The translations under genes were made by a program, and so were the position numbers. A stretch of 64,000 nucleotides of DNA from Anaeramoeba flamelloides (Eukaryota; Metamonada; Anaeramoebidae), in assembly GCA_027625915.1 (NCBI GenBank), contig JANTQA010000042.1, forward strand, positions 1,190,001-1,254,000. The letters are read 5' to 3'. The notes beneath the pieces were generated by a model. The model searched no databases, was not told the origin of the DNA, and worked only from the letters and a program-made list of their open reading frames with translations. This document shows positions 12,538-23,365 of the stretch, one piece after another (positions within the stretch are counted from its first letter, which is position 1; each line of letters starts with the position of its first letter).

Positions 12538-12762
12538 TACTATTTGTTGCAAAATAAATTGTACAAAATTTTCATTCAGCTTTCCAAAAAAAGGTTTTAA
12601 AATTCTTATAAATTTCAAATTTTAACTTATTAGAATAAGCAAAAATTATGAATTAAACTTTAAGAATTGGGACTGTAATGATTTACTTTAATTCTTGAGT
12701 TGTGATTTTTTTGGAAAGCTGAATGAAAATGTTGTTTCATTTATTTTGGAATTGAGAGTATT
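12538..12762. mobile_element. MITE family M2, copy 1
   Basis: About 225 bp with inverted terminal arms. The left is CTATTTGTTGCAAAATAAAT then ACAAAATTTTCATTCAGCTT; the right is GGAAAGCTGAATGAAAA then TTTCATTTATTTTGGAATTG. Two more copies lie at 51793-52000 and 62070-62297. The interior differs more than the arms, and no ORF is present. Confidence 0.75.
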
Positions 12763-12879
12763 GGGTTAAAAAAATTTCAGTCCTGAACAATTTATAAAAA
12801 AGTTTTTAAGGGACGAGTAAACATAAAAAAATCTTTGAATAAATTTAAGAGCAAATTCAAAAAAAAAAATTACCATATC

Positions 12880-13290
12880 TTAAAATTGAAAAACAAGGAA
12901 AAAATCTTATTGATATAAGACCTAACTAACTTTCAAAGTTATGTTCCAAAATGAATTATTTTTTTTAAAAGTTTGATCCATTTTTCTACATTTTGAAAGG
13001 TTAAAAATTCAACATAATTTCTGAATTATTTCATTAAAAAAATTATTTTGTTAAGAGAAGAAAGAAATCTTAATTTTAAATGGGATTAATACAAATATAT
13101 ACTTAAAAAATAAAATCACTAAGTTCAGAAATAATCCAGTATAAAAAATCTACTTAATTTCAGAAAAATTACAAGATTTATTATTGATGGAAGAAGTGTA
13201 AATTACACTCTAGATGCCCTTTTACTTAAATTCCCTCAAAGGTAATTTAATTGTAAAATCATAGATTTCATGATTGTTCAAGGGAAAGTC
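12880..13290 (+). repeat. Dispersed repeat family R3, long copy
   Basis: The right part (13185-13290) has AGAAGTGTAAATTACACT and CTAGATGCCCTT; it recurs at 29580-29690, 54315-54430 and inverted near 35440-35560. The left part resembles 27290-27510 through TTTGATCCATTTTT and CCAGTATAAAAAAT. The AAGTGTAAATTACACTT core is itself a palindrome. Confidence 0.55.
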
Positions 13291-13917
13291 ACACCAATTT
13301 TTTTTTTATGTTTAAAAACAAAAGCAAAAAATTAAAAAGAAAAAAAGATTAAGAAAAAAAAACAAGAAATTTAAAAAAGGGTTTATAAGAATCAATTAGT
13401 AAAAAATCAAAAAAAAAAAAAAAAAATGCTATCTTTAATTAAGGACTCTCAAAATCACAACCACGATAATTTTTGTTGATTTCATAATTTGATAATTGAT
13501 CCTGAATGTTCACTTGGGATCGTTGTTTAAGTTGTTGATAATTTGTTATTAAATTTGATTTAATTTGCTTTATACCTTTGGACATTTTTAGCTTTTCTTT
13601 TTTGTTTTTATTTTCAAGTTACTCATACTTTCGTGTTTCATTCCTTACAGTATTAACAAGTAATCACTTGTTCTTTTCCTTTGTAACTCTTCTGCCCAAT
13701 ATAAAGAAGATTCAAATCGGGGGGGGAATGGAAAAAAATTATAAATATAATAATTATTTAAAACTTTTAAAAATATAATTTGAATATTTTCAATTGACCA
13801 AAAAACTGCACTGATGAGGTTTTTTGAAATTAACAGTGTTTTAATTTAACTATGTTATTTCTTATTCAGTTTTATCCACTATCCTTACAATTCCTCAAAA
13901 AGATAGACTATACTTTC

Positions 13918-14455
13918 TTTCAGTCAAAGGTTCCAAAAAAAAAAAGTATATTTTACAAATATCAATTATTTTTTATAATTGACCTTTGAAGAAAAAATAC
14001 GAATTAATTACAATAATACACATCAAAGAATATTTGATATCTGTGTGGAATAAAACGAAAAAATCAATTAATTTTCTTAAAAATAGAAAACCCAAAATTC
14101 TTAGTATACTTTTGAGAAATACGACAACGTTCATTTTGAACTTCAATTGAAGAGCAAATAAAAACCCAATAGAAATAAATATCATTTCTCTACAATCATT
14201 TCTGTTTTCAATAACATTAGAATAACATATTTTGACAAAGTAACTACTAGATCTTGCAATATAAAAATAATTTCACTGATGAATTATCTCTAAAAAATTC
14301 GAAAATAATTTAGAAAAAAGCAAAAATAGCAAAATTTGAAAAAATACTTTCAATTTAGAAATTTACCAAAATTAATTTTTTTTTTCTTATATCAATTCAA
14401 ACCCTTTAAAGCCATTTAATCCACCCCCTAGAAATGGTGTACTTTGAATGGAAAA
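13918..14455. mobile_element. MITE family M1, copy B
   Basis: The left end is TTTCAGTCAAAGG, followed by AAATATCAATTATTTTTTAT and AATTGACC. The right end is a decayed inverse near ACTTTGAATGGAAA. About 538 bp with no ORF. Confidence 0.65.
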
Positions 14456-14744
14456 TGGTTTACATAAAAATAATTAATGAATATTAATTATTTTTTTTTT
14501 TAAATTATCAAGATAATTTTTAATTGAATAATTTAAAAAAAAATATCGTATATTAAATATTTTAATCACATATTATTTAATTCATATTAACTTTTGATAA
14601 TCTTTTGATCAGATTTTCATTCCGAATCTTGATTAGAATGGCGTGGCTGAGAGTATATTATAATGCAAATTTTAAATATCTTTCCTTAAATCCTAGATTT
14701 AATTACAAAAAAATGAACATCTTCAAAACCTAACAGGGATTTTT

Positions 14745-14990
14745 GAATTTTTCTAATTTATTTTGAAAATATTTTAGATTTTTCAAATAAATAGAGAACT
14801 CTAGAAAACCTGCATTTGTTTTTTTTTTTCTGAATTTGGTGAAGTAAAAGAAATTTTCTTGATATTTTACATCTTGAAGAAAACTAACAACATGGTACTT
14901 GAATTAAAAGAATTGAACAAAATCTTGATTTTTTCTCTATTCTCTTAACTTCTAGAAAAACCTAATGATAGTGGATGATTTTAAAATTAA
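14745..14990. repeat. Degenerate hairpin modules
   Basis: Carries a weak copy of the hairpin palindrome (AAAAGAATTGAACAAAATC and CTATTCTCTTAACTTCTAG) plus the AAATAAATAGAGAACTC module. More diverged than the blocks inside the LINEs. Confidence 0.45.
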
Positions 14991-16777
14991 TTATTCAAAT
15001 GAGATCATTATTATTGTTTTTTAAGTGTTTAATTATTTTTCCTCAACTTTCTTTTTTATTTTCATAAATTTTACTTAATAACTTCGTTCTCTCAATAAAT
15101 TTTGAATAAAGCAGTGAAAAAAATACCGAACATGAAAAAAATATCGGAAAAGATTTTTAATTGTGAATATTAGTCAAATTATTGTGTAATTTCATTTATT
15201 TACCATCAAATTCTTTTTTTTTAATAATGGAACTTTTTCAATTATAACCCACCCACTTATTAGACTGATGATTAAAGAAATCACACTTGTTCAAAACACC
15301 ATTCAATCAATCAAAAAACAAGAAGAAAAATTATCATTTTCCAAACTCTAGTAAACCTCAATAAAACTCGATTTTATTTCAAAAAAAGTTGATCAACATA
15401 TGGCTATCAAATAATTACTCAAGTATTCTAGAGACACCTTGCTTTGATGAACTTTGGGTAGGTTTATTACTAATCTCATAAAAAAAATTGGTTATTTATA
15501 ATAAGGTTTTGATTAAAATTATACAAAAATTTTACTAATACTCACAATTAAAAATCTTGTCAGGGATTTTTTTACATGTCCGGTATTTTTTTCCCTACTA
15601 TAAATATTATTTTTTTCTAAAATTAAATATTGAAATGGAGATAATAAAATTTTATTAATTGCTTTATTTGTGATAAGAAAATGAACATAAAGTAAAGATA
15701 AGCTCATTCTTTAATTTTCCAACTTTTTGGATCATTTTTTTTTTTTGTATTAAATATTTGGTTTTATTAATTATAGTTTTAGATTTCAAAATGTGTTTTT
15801 ACGAAACCAAAAATTAATCAAAGATTCACTACTAAAATATCTAGGATTATGTGAGTATAATAAAAAAATCCTTTTCTTTTATTAAATTTTAAAAAAGAAA
15901 GTTTGCTTTTCCCAATTTACTGGTAAAAAGATCGAATAAAAAAAATAAAATCAAAGTAGCCTATGAGACAATTATTTGTGTTCTTTATTTTCTTAATTTG
16001 GATGAGAATAAAAAGGTTATAATCCATATAACTCCATTCCTATTTATTATTTTTTCTTGAGAATCCTTTTTTATATATTTATTTTCATTATTCTTGTTTC
16101 AAATATTTTAATCAAAATAAGAACAATAAAAAAGAATATTTTTCAAAGATCAAAGTATTAGGGATTGAATTCTCAAAATGAAAAAAAAATATATCAGGTT
16201 CATATTTTTCTCATTTTTTCTTTTTCTTTGAACCCAAACAATTTAATAACTAGAATTATTCGCTCTATTATTATTTATTTTTGTTTTATAAGAATAATTT
16301 TATACAATTTTGCTTTCAAAATTCATTTTTCAATAATTTTTATCAAACTAAGCCAAAATATTGAATACTATTTCAAAAATCAAAATAAAGGGGCTGAATT
16401 CTCGGAACCTAAAAACAACTCCAAAAGATTCAACCACAAAGAAAAGAAAAATTTAGAAAAAATTTCAATCAAAATTCAAAATGATTTTTGAGTTCTCATT
16501 TTAATGGAAAAAAAATACTATATAAATCAAACGAATTTGTAAAATAAATCTTAATTTCTGATGAATAATTCAATAAATATCCTATTTTAATAACTAAAAC
16601 TAGAATTAGATAAAGTAAAGGAAAATTCGAATTCAAATCCATTGGGAAAATTCTTTAAAAATAAAAATTAATTTGTTATCAAAAAGTTAACAAAAAAAAT
16701 TATTCTAATGAAGAATTAAAAATAAAACCAAGTAAAAAAGTAGTAATAAAAGCAGATATTAAAGATACAGTCAATCC

Positions 16778-17162
16778 AAAGCTACCTTGAAATTTTATCA
16801 ATATCAAATTTTGATGTTGATATAAATTTTTAAAAAGATGAATATGAGAATAGTAAAGCTCATATTGAAAGAAAAAAAATGTCCAAATGATCCAATATTC
16901 TAGAATTTTTCTGATTTTCAATAAATAAATTTTCAGAACCAAAAATGACTCTAAGTATCAAAAATAATTGAGAAACCACATAAAATTTTACTCTAAAAAA
17001 ATGAATTTATTTTTCGATAACACCAGAAATTAATTTTTCAAATCAACCCATTTATGGAAAAATATTTTCAATCTAAGCTTTCTTATTCTTTTCTAATTAG
17101 ATTTAAAAATAGATGTCAACATCTAAATTTGATATTGATAAAATATCACGGTAGCCTTGGAA
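16778..17162. repeat. Inverted repeat of about 385 bp
   Basis: The left arm reads CCAAAGCTACC then TTTTATCAATATCAAATTTT. The right arm is its inverse, ending ATCACGGTAGCCTTGG. The arms are about 50-60 bp. Probably a MITE or foldback element; only one copy seen. Confidence 0.5.
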
Positions 17163-17481
17163 CAGATGTAAAATCAAGAAATAAATGAATCCTTATAAAT
17201 TTTTTCATTGATCTATTATTTACTTTTTTGGAATTCCTTTTTTTAATCGATATCGTTAATATATTATATTAATATATATCAGCAGCTCTTATTTATTAGA
17301 ATAATGATGTTTTTGCTGAAAGAAATGATTTGAATGATTCCGTTTTAGATAAAACCTGAGGATTTCCCTGAAAATTGGTAAATTGTAACGTGTCCCTTAA
17401 AGTTCTGTTTGTCTTGACACTTTTTTATGATAATTTATTTTTTTATTTTTTTTTTAAAGTACTTAATCTCATTTTCTTAAT

Positions 17482-19635
17482 ATGGAAGAATTCAAATATT
17501 TAGAATTCAAAAGACCACAAGTCATTAATGTAAAACAAAACCTTGAAGAATCTAACCCATTAATTTCTTCTGCACGTGAATTAGGAATCAAGCATTTTGA
17601 AAAAAACCATTCCAAAACATCAAAGCTTTTTGTAACAACAAAACCATCTGAATTAGATAGAGAAGGACTTTTAAATCGTGATGATTCGTAACGCTTTGAT
17701 CTTTTTAATTTTCTTTTTAATTACAAAACCCTAAAAAAAAAATCTTTTTTATTTTATTTTATTTTTTGTTGGATTTTATGATCCTTTTTCAAAAATAACA
17801 GCTACCAACAAAGAAGATACGAGCAATTTCCTACCATTAGAGTCACAGATTTTAGTCCAAATATCAATATTGATGCCTTTAGGTTTGTTTCTCTTTTTTT
17901 TTATTTTTGTTTTTCTTTTTTTTTAAGGTTAAAAATTAAAGCACCCCAAGCCATTTTAAATTTCTTTTCTTCAGAGAATTTGTTCAAATTGTTTTCTTTA
18001 TTAAAAAGATCATTTTGCTTTTTTTTTTAACAAAGTTTTTTTATTTTCTTTTATTTTTTGAAAACTCAAATTCATCTTTAAAAAAAACGATACCTTCACA
18101 CCATAAACAATGTAAAAATTAAAAATGGTGAAACAAAATTTGGTTCATTTCAAAATAATTTAACTTCTATGACTATTCAGAATTACTGCTCGATTAATAC
18201 TGATAAATTCAAAAAAATCTCTGAAATTTTTTACTTCCATTTCCTTTTTTTTAAATTCGAAAACTCTATTTTTTAGAACATTCCATATTTACTCTTGTGA
18301 TGTTGTTAGTTATAAAAGCCATCTGAACTGACAATAAAATTCAATTGTCCTTAACAAACCCGAAAACTTTTTTTTATTCGATTTCCATTTTAAAAATCTG
18401 TAGTTCTATTTGCGTTTTAGAATTTTTTTTTTTAACTTCGCTTTGAATAAAGATAAAAAAAAAAATTATATTCGGTTAAATTTAAACAAACTTTGTAAAA
18501 TTAGTCGGCCCAAGAAAGGATCTTTGAAATGAAATGTTTTTGAAAGTAGATCTTTATAAGACTGAGAATTTAGGAAAATAAACTAAAAATTATTTTTCAC
18601 AATTTTATGATTTTATAACTCCACCACAAGAGCCCAATACTTTCCAAGTTTTTTTTTTTTTTTTTTTTTTTTTAACGAAATGTAACCACACAGGTCGGAA
18701 AAAATAATATGATTGTTACAATTTTTTCAAATTTACATTACTAAGGAGAATTTGATTTGGCTGTATAGTGTGGATTTTCAAAATCCACACTTGATACAAA
18801 AAGCGTATGACTCCAAGTATAACTATATTAATAATTATAATTCTCAAAAAATGGCAAATTCACATTTTGTTGCATCCCTGCAAAAGATTGAAATCCAAGA
18901 TGACTTTTTGCTTTTCATTTAAATTCAAAAAAATCAAGCTTTCTTTGACTGAAATATACTTTATTTTCAAAAATAAACGACAAAAAAGAAATCATCATCC
19001 AAAAAAGAAATTATTATTTTTTAAAAGAAATTAATATTTTTTTAAAAGAAATTATTATTTTTTAAAAAGAAATTATTTTTTTTTAAAAAGAAATCATTAC
19101 CCTTTACAAAGAAACCAAATTAGAATTTTCAAAAATATTAAAGAGCTATTGATTGAAAAAAAACAAATAAAAAGTTTTTCTCAATTTAGTAACCGAGATC
19201 CTAAAAATATTTGGGACAAATAAATTCAGATTAAAAAACTATACGATCAATCAAAATATACAAATTATATCTGAGTATTTCATAAAAATAATTAAAAAAA
19301 TAATAATTAGATCCATTCTAAATTAAAGTGCGCCTTCTAGTTATTTGGAATATATAAAAGAAAATTTTCTTCCATTTTAAAATTTTATTTCAATTTCTTT
19401 CTTCTTATTCTTTACTTTTATAAACCTTACAAACAAAAAATATAGAGATATGTTTGAAAAACATGGTGATTTACAAAGATTTTATTTGCCAACCGATAAT
19501 AATAATGAGTTAAGAGGATTTGGATACGTCTCTTATTACGAAGAAAAAGATTGTGAAATTGCTATCAAAGAAATTAACGGAACTAGATTTGATAATCGTG
19601 TTATTCATTGTTCAAAAGCAAGACCAAGAAAATAA
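17482..19635 (+). CDS. eIF3g-like RRM protein
   Basis: Three exons, 17482-17687, 17802-17882 and 19446-19635, are joined by phase-2 introns (114 nt and 1563 nt, GT-AG), giving 158 residues. The C-terminal RRM (about 82-156) has RNP2 IRVTDF and RNP1 RGFGYVSY. The order TIRVTDF, MFEKHGDLQRFYLPTD, GFGYVSYYEEKDCEIAI closely follows the RRM of translation initiation factor eIF3 subunit g, which binds mRNA and rRNA in the 43S complex. The N-terminus (1-80) is short and polar (starts MEEFKYLEFKRP), and the zinc-knuckle region of longer eIF3g proteins is missing. It could be a shortened eIF3g or another small RRM protein. Both junctions rebuild RRM residues exactly (D-D-S-Y and A-F-R-D), so the gene model is solid. 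Confidence 0.82.
18972..19100. repeat. Minisatellite in intron 2 of the RRM gene
   Basis: About six imperfect tandem units of roughly 20 bp with the consensus AAAAGAAATTATTATTTTTT. Non-coding. Confidence 0.7.
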
Positions 19636-20639
19636 TAAGAAGAAAAATTTAAATAAAATAAAAATAGAACAAAACAACAGCAAAAATTTCTTTTTTATCT
19701 TTTCTTTTCAATTTTATCTTTCACCATTAAAATTTATTCTTTCTCTTCTAGATTATATACAATACATAAATATACTTTATTTCTTGATTGATTTTTTTTT
19801 CCAAAAAATTGTGACAGGTAAAGATAAAAATGACTTTATTAAACTTTTTTTTAAAAAATACTTATTTTTTAAATGGAAAAAGAATAAATTATAAAATCCT
19901 AATTCATTTTTAATTCTAATTATTTCATTTTTTTTTTTTTTTTATTATATTAAAAAGTTCTTTCGAGAAAAGTCCCCATCTAAAGGTAGAATAGCCTTTC
20001 TATGAGCTCAATTAAAATGAAATACACTCTTTCTCAAAATTTTAGGTACATAGGTTTTTGAATTAAGAAAATAAACTCCATTTCAAAAATTTTGACTCAC
20101 CTGAAATAATAAATTGAAAAAAAAAAAAATATCCTTTAGTATTCAAGAATTATTAATAATTAAATCTGATTCAATAATTCACTTTTAAATTATTCTAAAT
20201 ATATAAAAAACCTAATATTTAAAAATTAAGAAATAATTAAATAATAAAACCTCAAAAAAAGGTGAATAACAATTTTTTGAAATGAGCACTTCCGAATTTT
20301 TTATTACCAAAACTTTGTTGAAAAAAAGTTAACAAGAAGATTTTTTGCTAATAATTAAATTCATTTTAAAAGACATTACATTGTCTTAATTTTCTAAATG
20401 AATATTTGCCTTTTCGAAGATCTTTTTTTTTTACACATGATCTTTTGTAAGAAATAGAAAAAGAAAAAGAAAATAAGAAAATGAAAAAAAAAAGAAAAAA
20501 AGAAAAAAAGAAAATGATTTTAATTCAAAAAATTAAAAATTTTATTGTTAAGAATAGGGATAAAAACTAAAAACAACTTCCATTAACATTAATAAGTGAG
20601 TCAATATTTTTGAAAAATAGCTTGGTTTCATTCCACAGA

Positions 20640-20990
20640 AAAAAACTAAGTTTTGTCTGAAGGACTACGTTTACACATCAAAAAATTGTCATAACACCAA
20701 TTTCTTCCAATCCCATTTCAAAATGTAAGGGAATGATCTTCAAAATAATCCTCAATTTGGTTCATAAAATCATTTTATGTAAATTTTTTTAAATGAAAAA
20801 TGAACAAGAAATTTTGAGATACTTGAATTCAAAAACCTTGTTTAGGCATAAAAACGAAAAAAAAAATAATCACAATTATTAAAAATTAAAAACATTCCCA
20901 ATAAATAGCACTAACTTTAAAAGATCATATTGCCAATGATTTTGGACTATTAAATTACGTTGGATTGTTACATTGTCTCCACAAACAATT
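20640..20990 (+). pseudogene. Degenerate copy of the 49.1-49.4 kb sequence
   Basis: The plus strand here aligns with the minus strand of about 49090-49420. Shared anchors are AAGGACTACG, CAATTTGG, AAATCATTTTATGTAA and GAAATTTTGAGATACTTGAA. The 49 kb segment has an open frame of 67 codons; in this copy the matching frame is interrupted repeatedly. It reads as a decayed duplicate rather than an active exon. Confidence 0.5.
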
Positions 20991-22559
20991 AAGCCTTTCC
21001 AACCCTACAGTAAAAATTCTTAGACATAGAAATTGGTTATATAGGATACAATTTTTTTTTTGAAATATTAAATTCAATTTCTATCTAAAGATAGACATTT
21101 CAACTTCTCTTACTTCATTAGAGTTATTTTTTTTTTGATAAAAACAAAGATTAAAGTTATATTTTTCTGTATATACCAAGATAAAAAGTAAATTGTCTCA
21201 AGAAAATGATGAAAATTTTAAGTTTTTTTCGATCATTTTTTTTACATTGTAAAAACCTGATTTTTACAATTTTGGAAATTGATGATCAAAATTAATATAA
21301 GTTTTTTACGAATTTGTTTCTCAGTTCCCAAAACGAAAAAATAGATATGATAATTTTTTGTTCTTCTATTATAAATTTTACAGTTTGGGATAAACTTTCA
21401 TAACCCTTTTTAGGTATTGTTGTCGAAAAAAAAATTTAGAATAGAAAATCAATTTCAGGGACTTATAAATTTTCATGGTAGGTCTGGAATGGTTGTTAAT
21501 TGTTACAAATGGGTTGTGATTTTGGCTAATTTTTTTTTTTGTTCTTAGTGTTTTTCCTTGAATTGAATTTCACCACCATAACTAAGAGGAGGATGTATCT
21601 CCTTGAATTGTTTGTGGAACTTAATAACCCATGCCAAACGCACTTTACATATTTTTGGCGCTTTTTTGATATTGTTTTTTTTGTTTGGTTTGTTCTCTCA
21701 AAACCGAATTTGTTGTTTTCAAGATAAATGTAGCTGAGGTGTGTTGAAAAATTTTGATGAATTTTTCATAAAAGGAATTTTTGGAAATAAAATTTTCAAA
21801 AATCAGTCATAGTTTTTTTTATTTAAAACAAAAATTATTTGATAGTTGAGAAATCTTGTTCGTTCAATTATTGGGAAATGAAAATTTTGGAGGATTTGAT
21901 AAAATACCAAACCAATTAACGTGCCATTATCAAAAATCCCTTTGTTTTAAAATAATAAAGGAATGGTATTAACTATAATTCATCAAAAATTTACACTTTT
22001 CTCCTTTTTGACCTTTTGGGTCTTTTTTAAAACCTTCTCAGCCTAACTCAGAATGAAAAAAAAAAAACATTGGAAATCCTCAACAATGTGTAAGGTTTTG
22101 TCACTTTTCCTAGAAGGAAATTTTTTCAAAAAGTCGATTTTTGCCAACTTTATTTTTCAATTTTTAGATATGAAACAAAAAAATTCAGACCTTTTTTGAA
22201 AAAATTTGAAATTTTTATTCAGATCTCTCTGAATAAAAATTTGTGAGATTTACAGTACCAAACCCTGATAAGAACACATTATACTTTAAATTTCAATGAC
22301 AAAAACAGTTGTTAAATAACCCCCATTCCAAAAATTTGGAAACGCCCAAAATCAAAAATAGGCAAACAAAAAGCCCAATTTATTATATTTTTACAAACCT
22401 AATATAAAACCAGATTTAAGTACCCAGTATGTAATTTTTTTATAAGTAATCATTTTCATACTAATCAAAGAAAAAAATCTAAAACTCAAAAATAAAAATC
22501 GGTGTGTTCAAAATATTGAAAAAAACCAAACAAAAAATTTGTTTTGGTAAATTTGTTAA

Positions 22560-22870
22560 AAATTTCACCAACAATTGTTGATAGATCAAATGATAAGATA
22601 CCATCGACTAATTGTATATGATTTTTCTATTTAAAAAACTCAACACTAACCTTCTATTGACCATCGAAAAAAAATTTTCCGATCTAACAAAACAGATTAC
22701 ATAACTTGATAAAAACGAAACGAAAACAGAACAAAAAAGACAAATAATGAAATAATAGTTTGTAAAATCAAAATTATTTCCAAATTGAATCTAAAGTGTA
22801 GTATTGCTATTCTTTCAACTTTTTAAACTGTGTCCAAATTTTTCGAATTTAGTTTAGAATAAATGAATAT
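22560..22870 (+). repeat. Dispersed repeat R2, partial diverged copy
   Basis: Matches the second half of 5920-6470, notably AAATGATAAGATA-like, ACAAATAATGAAATAATA and CCAAATTGAATCTAAA-like segments. Low identity. Confidence 0.35.
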
Positions 22871-23365
22871 TTATAATCAATTTTTTCAATAAATATATTA
22901 GTTGGAAGACTCTATGAAGAATTTGGCATCCAAGATAACATTTAAAGTATTTTCTAAACTCCACAATATAATACTCGCAATATTAATATTTGATTACCAG
23001 TATAACTTTAAGAAATTACCATCATTTAAACGAAAAATAATTTATTTTAACACATACTATCCATGTTAAGCAGAGTGAAAAAAAAAATCAAAAGAAAGAT
23101 CTAAATTGAAAAATTTATATAAAAAAAACAATAACTGAAAAATTAATGAAAATTTTGTTCACGAATACAGAAATTATGAAGAAAATAAAAAACACAAAAT
23201 AATACCAAATTATAATGTAGGGTTTAATTAAATAACAATTTCATTTCAAAAATTGGAAAAAATTATCAAGAATAATGACATTTATAAATATTTTAATAAT
23301 AAAGTCTCGGTAAATTAATAAGAGGGAGGGGTTAGAGGGGTTTATATATTTGCTAATATACAAAT

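Larger units (their letters stand above)
11996..17481. other. Gene-poor spacer with MITEs and inverted repeats
   Basis: No gene is supported. It contains MITE M2 copy 1 (12538-12762), repeat R3 (12880-13290), MITE M1 copy B (13918-14455), hairpin modules (14745-14990) and an inverted repeat (16778-17162). ORFs at 16165-16491 (plus) and 16700-16942 (minus) have biased I/F/N composition and no family resemblance. The last part is the 5' flank of the RRM gene. Confidence 0.55.
19636..23365. other. Spacer, no confident gene
   Basis: Holds the 3' flank of the RRM gene, a diverged copy of the coding segment at 49131-49334 (20640-20990) and a partial R2 repeat (22560-22870). Around 21380-21730 both strands are open for about 60 to 110 codons, but neither translation resembles a known family. 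Otherwise AT-rich. Confidence 0.5.

Noticed and set aside
16700-16942. Minus-strand ORF with a hydrophobic segment
   Set aside because: Overlaps one arm of an inverted repeat, has no family match, and its composition is typical of AT-rich noise.
21380-21730. Region open on both strands (about 60 codons plus, about 110 codons minus)
   Set aside because: Neither translation resembles a family and there is no clear splice partner; the plus-strand acceptor-like sequence alone is not enough.
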